A DNA stretch of 64,000 bases, from assembly GCF_022539665.2 (NCBI RefSeq), contig NC_081340.1:5207357-5271356 (forward strand), written 5' to 3'. Position 1 is the stretch's first letter; each line of letters opens with the position of its first letter. The notes below the pieces were generated by a model that worked only from the letters and a program-made list of their open reading frames with translations, did not search any database and was not told the origin of the DNA. The position numbers and the translations under genes were made by a program. This DNA comes from Daphnia carinata. Its lineage: Eukaryota > Arthropoda > Branchiopoda > Diplostraca > Daphniidae. Shown here piece after piece: positions 12,901 to 24,251 of the stretch.

Positions 12901-15900
12901 GATATTGAATCGCTTGTCTCCTGCTAATGCGACCCAACGTGGTTCATTTCTTTCCAATTCACATGATCTGAAATGTTACTCTAAATTTTGTCAGGATATT
13001 AGAATACCGGAACAACTCAAGTTTTGCCGCTTTCTTTCGACAACAAAACCAAAGCGAGAATCGAACAACTTTCTAAGTTGGCAACAACAGATCGCTCTAG
13101 CTTGTCTTTCACGCTCTTGTCATTTCCTGGCATCATGAGAAAATGCTTTCGTGAGTGAAAGCTCATTTCAAATTTCAAAATTAAAACTCAAACTTTAAGA
13201 ATCGCAATAATTAAACCCGAGTTTAAGAACATGCAAACTGAAGTCTATTGCTCCAGTTGACCTGAATTTGAATAAAGGGCGTACTCGTCTGTCGCCCTCC
13301 CGTTAGCCAAAAAAATGTTTGAATTATTTATGAGACATGCGAAAACGAAGGGAGGGCACGATCCTTGTGAACGACATTTAAGGATTTGTTATCGTTCGGA
13401 CGAAAAAAAAAAAAAAGAAACCTAACAGACAGTACCGCAAAAAAAAAAAAAATGATTTGTTTTGAATCAAGAGGAAAACGATTTACGGTTATTCGGAAAG
13501 AAAAAGGATCGTACGCAGTGCGTCCATTGGACTTTTGTATGGGAAACTATCAGCTGGGCACTACCGGTTGGGTTCCTTCGGAAATGCTAGTCTTCCCCTT
13601 TTTGCTGTTCCACCCGACTGTCTAATTACATTTACGCCGAACGCGGTGTGATTCACGTGCGTACCGTTACTCCCGCAAGTCACACCGAATCATTTTCAAA
13701 AACTCAAAATAGCGGACGGAACGAGTAACAAGACAGTGTACGACAGCTTTAAAAAAAATAAAAACGATTACCTGCACATAACTAGACCATCAATTTCGCG
13801 AAATTGGAAATTACCCTATTTTTTTTTTAAAATAAGCTGATCTCATTATTCAACAAGAGCGACCTAATTTCAAGCCCTAAATCCTTTTTTTTTCTCCTTT
13901 CTTAATTAAATAAAAAAATTGACTGTCAATGAGTTCAGTTTGTTAATTGGGTTTGTTTAAATCTTTGGACAGATTTTAGAGCAAGAAAAGCACGTTTTAC
14001 GGCGGAAAGTGGACACGGTTGAGGGCGAATACGAGTCGAAAGTCTCGGAACTCCAAAGCGATGTGGCCGACTTGAGGCGGTCGCTGGATGAGCAGCAGAA
14101 CAACGTCAAGATCGCAGAGAGGCAAAAGTCGTCCATCATCACGCAATTGACAGAGCAGAACCAGCGACTCACTGCCCAACTCAAAGAGGTAATCAGCTAA
14201 ATCAAACAACATCTTAAATTCAATTAGAAGGAAATTTTTAAGTTTACCGTAACGTTAAAACACAAGACTTTCATGTTCCCTAATTTTAGTACACACCCTC
14301 ATAGTAAACCGGTTTGTTTCTCTTGACGGTGGGCGGGGGATATTGGGTCAACATATCCTTCCTTTTTTTCTGAAGCGGAAGAAGCTCCAACGGGGGGGGG
14401 GGGGGGGGGGTACGACAGGGAAAGTATGGGTGGATTGATTCCGGCATTGTCTACAATTAACAAGAGACGGACCAACGTGAATGAACAGTTATTGGCTTGT
14501 TTCACCGGAGGGGCTGTAGAATACTCACGCACAACTGTTGAATGCCATCTGTTCTTTTTTTTTTTTGGGGGGGGGGGGATATCAAAAAGCCCTTGCTTAT
14601 TATTTGATGATTTGCTAATTAAAGAGGGAATTTTTCTTCATCTTTTCTCAAAAAATAACTAGGCGATGAAAAATGAAGAGCAATTGAGCGCCCAGCTGCA
14701 AGGCTTGCGTGATCAGTTCAGTTTGAGGAAATCTAGTCTCCAAGATCACGTCGGCCATTTGGAAATCATGAGAGAAGAGGTACGAAATGATTTTCAGAAA
14801 AGAACTACGCGTGATTTAAACCACCCGCTTGTGCACAACAATAAAAACAGATCGTGATGCTGACTGAAAAGAAAACGGAACTGGAAAGACGATTACAACA
14901 CCTACTGTCCGAACGCGAAGGTTTGACGTCCAACTTGGACGAATCGTCGGACAGGATCATGGGCCTGGAACGCCAGTGCCACGAGCAAGACGTCCACCTA
15001 CGCGAAACGCACCGTGAACTGAACGAATTGCGAGCGGCCAACGGGTCCCTTTGCGAGCGATTGGAAGCCATCACGAGAAATCTGTCTTCACCTTCAGCAC
15101 CGAGTTTCCATCACCACAGCCATTCGCTACTGGCCGAGATGGACCTGTCGGCCGCCAGTTCCGGTCACGGATCCGCGTCCAGTCCGAATTCTCATCCATC
15201 ACTCACCGGTCAAGATGATATCGAGATCGACGACATCGAGTGCGACGATCCACAAGCCGAGAACTCCCTCGTCGTTGAGGAACAAAACCAAAAGGTAAAC
15301 CCCCCCCCCCCCAAAAAAAAAAAAAATAGGGAATGACAACATGTTGTTGTTGTTTCTATGGCCACCTGTCGGTAATGAGGAGAGAAAGAAAAAATACTAG
15401 CCGAAGAGTTGCATCGTTAGCGGTTACCCACCGTGGCTGAATGGCCTAAAGTTATTAGCATATTTACAAGGAATGAGCCGATAAGGTCCGTACGTGAAAC
15501 ACTGTCCAACATTACAGATAGAGCATGTCGGAATAGCATCAAAGAAAACGAGACGTCAGTTGTACAGTATGACATCAAACGTAACGGGTCCGTGACGAGA
15601 AACGGAAATCAGAAAACAAAACAAAAAAGGATTGATGGAACATTTTTCAAAAATAAATAGCTAAAAAACATGTTTCTTTTTTGGGGGGCCTCGCAGATGA
15701 GACAAGATATCATGGACGCCTGCGTCGCTTTAAGAAGTTTATGCGAAACGGTGCGCGCCCAACGACGTCGAGCTTCGTTATCGCTATCATCGATGACCTC
15801 GTCGAGCAGCGGCGGCCAAAATCCCCCCTCGGTGGGTAGCAATAGCTCCGTGTTAACGGAGAGCGTTAATCACAGCATCCCCCGGTTAGACGGCAAACAA

Positions 15901-16141
15901 GACACGGGCCTTCTCAACTACCTGGTGAAGGATATCGACCAGTTGGTCAGAGGCTCGGCCTGGTTCCAGCTGGACTTTTCACAGTGCGAACAGTGCGGCC
16001 GCAGTCCCAACGATCTTCTCCAGCTCGAATCGGAATTGCATTTGACTCAGGAGGCGGCCGACCGGTTGCAACGCAATCTAGCCGACAAGACGGAGGAATC
16101 GAAGCGTCGCGACGAGGAAGCCACATCCTTCAAAAATCAGG

Positions 16142-16181
<40 letters not shown>

Positions 16182-16823
16182 GCTTCCCCCTCCCCTCTTG
16201 TCTTTGAGAAATCAATTATTCACGACGCACCTGTCGACCAAGACATGGGAAATGACGACCTACATGATGCGCTTTGTATGTTTCAAGTTGACGCTAAAAG
16301 AGGTGGAGCTGGAAGCGACTCGTGAAGAACGCGACACAGCCCGTCGCGATGTGCGCGACACTCACCTGGCCAAAGACGAGATCATCCGTCGAGCGTGGGA
16401 AGTTCGGGACCAGGCCGTTGCGCGCAAAAACGCGGCCGAAATTGAATTGGCCCGCACCCGCATCGACGTCCTACAAATCAACAGCCAACTGTTGGAAGCC
16501 ATCCAGCAAAAGGTCGAATTGAGCCAGCAGCTCGACCAGTGGCAGGTAAACATAAATAAAAAAAACATTTCTTGTTTTCTAAAAATAGAGGCTGGTTCAA
16601 GGGCACGGCATTTCATCGGCTTTGAACTTTTGAATTTTTATAGGTGGACATGCAGCAGCTGCTGGACGATCAGATGAAGCGCAAATTGTCCAAACAGGAA
16701 CTGCTGCGCTCGATGGCTAGTGCCGGTGGAGCGCCCCAGCAGTCGCTCGGGACCACCGCTGGTTCCAGCGCTTCACCTCAGCAAAGAAAAACAAAATTCT
16801 TGGGTCTTTTCCAACGGTCGTGA
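6969..16823 (+). CDS. BicDR: Bicaudal-D-related coiled-coil adapter (BICDR/BICDL)
   Basis: Coiled-coil cargo adapter of the BicD-related family, which links Rab-bearing vesicles to dynein/dynactin or kinesin. Seven exons: 6969-7247, 13973-14188, 14663-14779, 14851-15294, 15697-16140, 16288-16545 and 16644-16823. Every exon is a multiple of three, so all introns are phase 0. They encode 645 aa. The N-terminal family box RDLLLAAQLGKALLEKNEEL (about aa 58-77) is the conserved CC1/dynein light intermediate chain-binding segment. Helical heptads follow, broken by Ser/His-rich linkers at about 280-350 and 365-400. LQINSQLLEAIQQKVELSQQ near the C-terminus matches the cargo-binding coil. I chose the ATG at 6969 because no in-frame ATG lies between it and an upstream stop. 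The last residues are KFLGLFQRS. Intron 1 is 6.7 kb, while the others are about 70-470 bp. Confidence 0.93.
7248..13972 (+). other. Long first intron of BicDR
   Basis: About 6.7 kb of AT-rich sequence with many A and T runs, a CAC/CAA triplet tract (about 10738-10767), a G run near 11965 and a perfect ATGACGTCAT at 10292. I found no coding exon, tRNA or recognisable transposon. An unusually long first intron in a compact genome is a plausible place for enhancers or an alternative first exon, but nothing here proves that. Confidence 0.6.
14392..14410 (+). repeat. Poly-G run (19 G) in BicDR intron 2
   Basis: An uninterrupted run of 19 G is read directly. A second G run of about 11 lies near 14568-14578 in the same intron. 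Exact length is prone to sequencing error. Confidence 0.8.
16145..16178 (+). repeat. (TC)n microsatellite beside the BicDR exon 5 donor
   Basis: A CT dinucleotide repeat begins directly after the GTATG donor of exon 5. It fills the start of the short intron 16141-16287. Confidence 0.9.
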
Positions 16824-19800
16824 ACGGCTGAACCGATGACGTGTAGCCCATTAGCACGCGCAGCTTTCAATTATTATTTTTTTTTTTTTTTCGCCACCCC
16901 ACCTCCTTAAATTCTGCATCTAACGCTGCATATAATCCACCGTCCCTCGTGTTTTTTAAAGGAACCGTTGTATCATATATTAATGATTAATTAACTACTC
17001 GGCATTCGAATTTATTTAAAGGAATTAAAGAAAGGGTGGAATGTTTCGTAACTATGTATAGAAAAGAGGGGACGTCAAAAGTCGATTGTGAGACACGTGA
17101 AAAAAAAAAGAAATTATACATAATACGAAGGCGGATCTCGGGTTGTCTCTCTTTTTCTCCGGAATGATAATTATTAGGATTGTGATTATTTTTTGGGCAC
17201 ATTTTTTTCTCCCCCTTTTTGTTTCCCTCACATTTTCTCTATTTTTTTGGAGGGGGAATTTTTTTTATTATTATTCTCTTTTCTTGTTCAAAAAAAAAAG
17301 TGGGTTTTGTATTCAGGCCGTAGGTCAAACGAACCTCCCTATTGTATCATAAACAGTTAACCAACGAAAAAAAAAAAAAAAAGTTTGAAAAAAATATATT
17401 ATTAACTAAAAAGAAAACGGGGAGAAAAGTAAGCAGCACGTAACGAGGTCAGAGGTATAAATAAGAAAAAAGTTAGTGGGACGTTTTCTCGTTGCTTTTA
17501 AGAAGAAAAAAAAAATTGTAATCGTGATTTCCAGCGCACGTGTGTTGCTGCTTCGTACTTCCCCCTCAACAAAATCATGTTACGTGTAATGCCGAACGAA
17601 TGTTCTTTTGTGTCTGTTTCTTTACGTGAGAGTGCGTGTCTGTTTTACTGCACCGAAAAAAAAATACATGATGCAACATCTTTGCTAAAAAAAAAAAAAA
17701 AGAACCCCAAACAATTCGTGAGATTCCAATTTCTTTCGATTGATTTTTCGTGAGTTTTGAATTCTTTTAAATATTTGGGAAGAAGACAAAAAAAGATGGC
17801 CGAACTGTGCCAGATGGATCGTGAATTTTATGAAAGATTTTCTCTTTTCAAAACGAAAAGAGAATAAAAGAATTAAGAGAGAGCGACTCTCGTTGGAAAA
17901 TGGAGCGTGAAAAAAAAGTAAACGCAGCGAGGAGTTACCCGCGGGAGCAGGACGATGAAACTGTTGCATCTACAGCTGGTCCGCGCTAGAATGATGAATG
18001 ATGACGTCATTCTGTCAAATTTTCCTTTGACTGGTAAAAGCTACGTGTGTGTCCCTGATGGACTACTGGATTTTTTTCTCGCATTTTTTTTTTTCTTTTC
18101 CAGGGCGGAAAAAAAAAATATGTTGGGAGGTTTTTCGTCAGCAGCCGAACAACCTCACGTACACACAGATGGATCGATGCGCGCTATACATTTCCGGCCA
18201 GCTGTTTCTCTTTTTCTGTTCCCTCTCACCCTTTCTTAAATGCTGTCTGTCTGTACACTATGTACAGAAGGGCCTTGTTTTCTACCTTTTTTTTTGCTTT
18301 AAAAAAAAAAAAAAAAACATAGTGCAGTAATTGACGCGGATTTCCTTTCACATTATATCACCTGTTGCTGGCCAGGGACAAGCCGAAGGCGGTTTCAATG
18401 ATGGCTCTGACTATACGCTTTACTTCCTCATCAAACCGATGAGAACAAATTCTCTTTGAAAACCTCAAAATATTTTTGTTTTGTGATTTTTCACTTTCAA
18501 TTTTTTATGTGTTTTTTTTTTCTGAAAAAAGAAAAGAAAAAGAAATAGACTTGAAGACGTCATTTTTCGAACGTCGTGCGGTGCAAGCATCACCTCCTCC
18601 CCTCCGGTGCCTTGACCTTTCTCTTTGAACAGTACCACAAGCCTAGATGTTAAGTCTTGACGATCCTCGTAACGGGGGAGAGGCCACCGGAAGTCGTGAC
18701 GTCTCGTGATTGCGTTATACACCTCAAGCATGCGTTCTTTCTTCCTAAAAATAATAAAAAAGGACCGATAACCAAAAAGAAAAAGCGCCCACGTAAGTAC
18801 ACCAAAAAAGGAAATGAAACGAGTGAAGAAGAGGGGCGTTGACACCAAGGGATTGATTTTCTTTTTAAAGCCAAGAAAATGCTATAGCAAAAAAGGGAAT
18901 CTTCCTTTTAAAAAAAAACGTGACACCTTTATAACTGGGGGGTTAGTCGGTCGCCATCCGACCGCAAGTCAAACACGAAAAAAATAAGTTCCTTTCAAAA
19001 ATCGTGACGAATAATTGTTTCTCGCACAGTTGAAAAACAAAATTCCATTGTTTCGAAAACGAATCAAATGTGATTGGCCTTGCTTTTTTTTCTGTTGAGG
19101 GAAAATGGGTTTTTAAAACGAGCATTTCTCATCCATTCAATGCCGCCAAAAAAAAAACAAAAAAAAGTAAATGAGACACGACCACCAGATAGACTTAACG
19201 AGTGAGTTTCGTGTCCATCAGAGATCTCAATGCATCCATGCAAGTACTTTGTGAAATGTGATTTGCTTAATAGACATGTCGACCTTCCCGTGCATCTAAA
19301 AGTCGTGGGCTTTCCGCGTTTTATCATTTTCGTTTGTTAATCAAATAGTACAAGAAAAAAGGGGAAAGAATTTCAAAACAAAAAACTTTCCACATTGCGA
19401 GAAAGGCAACAGCCGACGGTGTGTCACAGTTGGTGGAACGACCAAAACCTTGGGGTCCCACAGCTGGAAATGTGCAACAGCACGCGTGTCGTTTGTACTA
19501 TCGATTCTCTTGTCGTGACGACGGGAAAAATAAAATGAAAAATAACAGAACATGTAAGGCTCTTCCCATTTACCCAACGCAACAAAGTTGGGCTGCCATT
19601 GGAGGAGAAATGGCAGGTCCCTTTTTTCTTTTATTATACTCCGGGTTGTACTTCATGCTGCAATGCTTCAGATATTTCACTCGGGCCGGCCGAGGACGCA
19701 ACCACACCCATTCACGGACGGATTCTCTTGGCTGCGTGAAGAATCAAAAATATGATACTAGATTCCCCCCCCCCCCCCGCCTTGCCCCCTCGGTATAAGA

Positions 19801-22800
19801 AATGAAAGAAAACAAAGGGCAATATTTCACCACATGAGTGGAGGAGTGGGCCGTGTGGCTCCAAGGCAAAACAACAATCATTTTTTCAAAGGCAGGTGTC
19901 TTCTTCTTGTTTTTGTTTTTTTTTGTCTGTTTTCATTCCGGTTCCGATTGGATGACCCGTCGACTGGAACAGCCTTGAATGGATTGAATCTCAAATGCAG
20001 TCAAGGTAGTTTTGAACATTCGCCCCCGATGCCATTGGGGAAATTCACGCGAGAAAAATGGGAATTTTTTTTTTGTATCGTTTCGTTTGAAAAATTCGAT
20101 TCACCTCGTCGAATGAACGCTTGACAAGAGTAGAAGAAATACAATTTTGTTTTTAAACGTACAATTTTTGGTACGTTTAACTCTTAATTCACTTCAGGGA
20201 GACTCCACGTATCCTCCCACCCCCACAAAAAAAACTATAAAAACCAGTTGTGCACATCGAAACTATTTTTCTTCCATAACTAAGGTGACCTTCGTCCCGG
20301 TTTAACATACCATGACGTACCAAAAAAAAAAAAAAATAAATAACGCAAGAAGGCATTTGACGATTCGAACAGGATAGGTAAAATGAGTCTATGCGAATGC
20401 AATCCAACGTCTAGGTCTTGAAGGATTTTGAGCAAGTTTATCTTTAAAATCAGCTTTAAATCTCGATTTTTTGTTTTTCAAACGATTTCATTTGTAAGAT
20501 TGTCAGCGAACCGGCGCTTGTTGACACAATCCATTTTTCTACTTCAAGAACCTGTCAGTTTGTAACATTTATTAACATGTTCCTTAATGCAAAGAAACAA
20601 ACAAGAAAAATTGGCTTGATAGTGGCCTAAATACCGATATGCAACCATGGCGGTCGTACATCTGTCAAGAGAATTTAAGCCAGCAGGTGCTACCGTTAAG
20701 TGCATCGATATGGCTAACAAAGTACGCATAGCGAAAGGGAGCGGTAAACGGACCGTCAGCGGCGTCGTTACGGATGAGACAAAAAAAAAATGACTGAAAA
20801 ATTTGACGTAACATACGTAAAAGTATGCGGTTGTAAGAGAGATACAAGCGAGTCTAATACCTGTTCATCACACACCAGATTCGTCGAGTAAAAATAAGAA
20901 AAACAACGCTCATTATTCAACGTCGCCTGCCCTCGTAAAATGCGCTGTTCCTCCCCATGTCTACGTTTTCACTTTCACACAGGAGTGTTGGGCTTCACGA
21001 GGCTATTCAGACTCTATAAAAAAAAGGAGCTCTCACGAAATCTTCTCATATTTTAAGTCATTATATTTAAATCCCGCCACTGTTCCGCTTTCATAAAGAA
21101 TTCGGAACGACTGGCGCTGTAACTGTTGTGACATCAAAGGGCCCTATAAATAAATTAGCTCGGCCAGTGTAACTTACGCAGCGACAGAAACACATCAGGA
21201 GTTTGATTGGGTGGACACAGTTGGCGCAATGATAACGGTCGCAACGTAGAGTGTGTTCATAAATGAGAGCATAAAAATAGAGAAAGAGAAAAAGTCAATT
21301 TCAAGGGAGAAGGAGATCGCCTGTTATTACCGCCACATGTCGGACTAGAGGCGACGAGAAAGTTTTTTTTTGTTTTGTTTTTTGCCTTTAGCAGCTTCCG
21401 AATGTTGTGTCACCTTTCGCAACAAAGAAGCAGTTAGGTGAACAGAAAAAAATAAACGTCCGCTCTATTAAGCGGCTTCTTGGCCCGTTGTTCCGACGGT
21501 TAAATTCATGCGACTAGCGAGAGGTTTTTTTTTCGTCTTAAGTCTTAACGGGAGAAAAATAAAGAGAAAAAAAAATAAAAAATAGGAGAGCCAGTTGAAG
21601 CGTGACCAAGATGGCCTTTTTGTTAACGAAGCTGCTCACGAGCTATCCATACGGGTATGACTAGCACACACAACACGGCTCATTTGCCGCAAGCTACATT
21701 TGATGAGAGCAAAAACTGTGAAGAATTATCTTTTTTCTCCATTGATCTGTTACTGTACTTTTAAAATATACTTTGCTCGTCGAGTGAACTCTAAAAGAGT
21801 TCCAGATGGTTGGCGAGAAACAAAATTATTTCGAAAGAAAAAAAAACAACGAAATAATCAATTATGAATTTGCGGTTGTTTGAAAAATAAAAACGAAAAT
21901 TAAAAAAACAAACTTTGAATTCACTTTTGAATTGTCGTCCATTAGGTTCGTTCCATACTGGCCATGAATTAGAAACGATTAGAATTCAAGGTGCGCCGCA
22001 GAAATTTACAAACCGTAAATGAAAATGATGAGCAATGGCTTATCAGTCAAGGTTCGGGGTAAAAATTAAAAGGACGATGCCACTTAAATGTAAAAATGCC
22101 AAAAACTTCGCGACTAAAAAAAAAAAACATCGACGGGGAATTCACGCTCATTAAACAAAGTAGCGAAACCTCACGCAAGGTGTCACCTCTTAGCAAAGGC
22201 CCTCGATCATTCTTGGCGGGCTTTTTGTCCAATAATTCATCCTCATCGAATGATGGTCTGAAAGCATGTTACACGAAAGAAACCACCAACCAACATACAT
22301 TGTCATGCTTGATCATGCAACAAGGACTAGTCTTGCCAGCGAATACAAACGGGGAGGAGGCTAAACTGATGTGGATTGTCATGTCGAACGCATCAGTTGA
22401 TCTTGGTCGGCTATATTACGAATGCATGGCAGTATATACTATGTGGGCAAAATAACGGTGAGGACGTCTTCCTATTCACTCCATCAATGAGGAAAAAAAG
22501 AGGGGGGGGGATATCTCCAAGAAAATCACGGGAGTTTTTTCTAAGTAAATTGACGGTTTCAAGTATTCATCCAAAACCATGATACATTCGCACGCAAACC
22601 ATCTTTGGTTTGGGAACTAGGTGTCCATTTGAAGTCAAAGACAGAAATAGAATGATCAAACATGTGTCGTGGCACTGATAACCTTAAAAAGGCGATGAAC
22701 AGTTTGATAGCTACATCACATAGAACGTGTCGACTAAACGCAAAAGCATTTAAAATACGATTTCTACGCGAAGTCATGCTTTCTCGGTATCACGACGTTG

Positions 22801-24251
22801 TTACAAGATGGCCACTTACCATGTCAGCAGCACACGAAGCTGTATTCATCCTTCGACGGTCTTACTTCTCTCGTGGATTACAGGGATGGGACGGTAAGGT
22901 TATCACTGCTCTGCGTTCGTCACGTTTTTTTAAACATTGTTTGAAACACCAGTAAGAAAAGTTTAATGCCAGGTGATTAGAATTGTTACATCGTAGCACG
23001 GCACAGCTTTAGTTTCCACACAATTATTTGTTTCAACATGACCTTCGATCTCTTAATGCCAACAGTCATTCGGTTCAACTAAACGAACCAGGCAGCGCCA
23101 AAAACCAGCAAGATAAAACTGCTGTTGCTACCCACCACATTTTGGAGGGAAAACAGTGTTGATTCCCAGGGTTGCAAATTTCTAATCTCAAATTTCATTG
23201 TTTGTTTTTGCAATCATGAAAAAATGTAAAGCAACAAATACGATTGAAAATAAGTTTTAATATCATTTTCAAATTAATTACTATGACTTTTTTTATTATC
23301 TTCGTGTGACAAATAGTTTTTTTCGAAATTCGTAAAACAGCCAACAACCCCGGAAATGCAGAAACATTTTGGGAAACTTCTCCATTGGAAAACCCAAAGA
23401 ACTTTTAGTTAAGCATTTTGGCTAATGGCGTAGATGTCCAGCCTTCTTTGTCTTTGCACGTGTGTTAATAGTTACTTGTTGACTAATCTGCAAATAACCC
23501 ATGTCTACTGATGCATTCAGGTTAGTGACTCCCTTCCACAGTGTTCTTTATCACATTAAAACAGTACTGTGCGAAATGGTTTCGTTCTCGTATCATGTCT
23601 CGTGTAGTTCCAGATGGTGATACCGGATGACTTGTGTTAGTGCTTATTTTAACTGTGGAATAGTTTTCAAGAGAATCTCTCACCTACCATAGTTTATTGC
23701 ACCGTCATTCTGTTGCATGTTCTCGTTTTCTTGACTTGCGCCCAACAACTACTATTCACTGAGAATTATGGGGTCCCATCAGTCATCGATCACGTGCAAC
23801 ATAACCTAGCTCGAGGTACCGGCAAACAGCATTCTGCTTTTCAACAGATAAGAACTGCTTTCGTTACGATTCCATTATTCATGTGACCTACTATTATGCT
23901 GTGTTTATGTAAAAATTTCATTTTGAAATATTTTAATGACCAAGAATAAATCTATTTTTCACATTTTAGATACAACATGTAAAGACTAGACAGTGATAGG
24001 GAAACCCAACGACTCCTGCATATCCGCCAAACGGGGACTCTTCTGTAGGGCTTCCTCTTGTCTTTTAACATTAAACAATGGAAGATGGCAACATGGATCA
24101 GAAGAAAACCTTCCAAATCCACCCTCGATTTTCACCTGTCAGCACAAACAGTCACGTAGGCAAAGGTAACGAAACCTGGTCATTTCACCGTTGAGTCTGA
24201 CATGAGTCGGATCGACTGAAAACAGTGAAGCATTCATTGTTGATTGTTATC
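16824..24251. other. 7.4 kb interval: BicDR 3' UTR, then no recognisable gene; peroxidase leader at the right end
   Basis: The left part (to roughly 17.5-17.9 kb) should be BicDR 3' UTR; an AATAAA near 17868 is a possible polyadenylation signal. The rest is AT-rich with many homopolymers, a perfect ATGACGTCAT at 18001-18010 and scattered short open frames without family features. No tRNA, rRNA or transposon was recognised. The right-hand end (about 24.0 kb on) carries the peroxidase 5' region. Confidence 0.55.

Noticed and set aside
15984-16522. Alternative-frame open frames over BicDR exons 5-6
   Set aside because: They overlap conserved coiled-coil coding sequence in another frame and have no features of their own.
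22096-22455. 119-residue ATG-initiated open frame in the gene desert
   Set aside because: No family motifs, no flanking exons, and a composition like the surrounding DNA.
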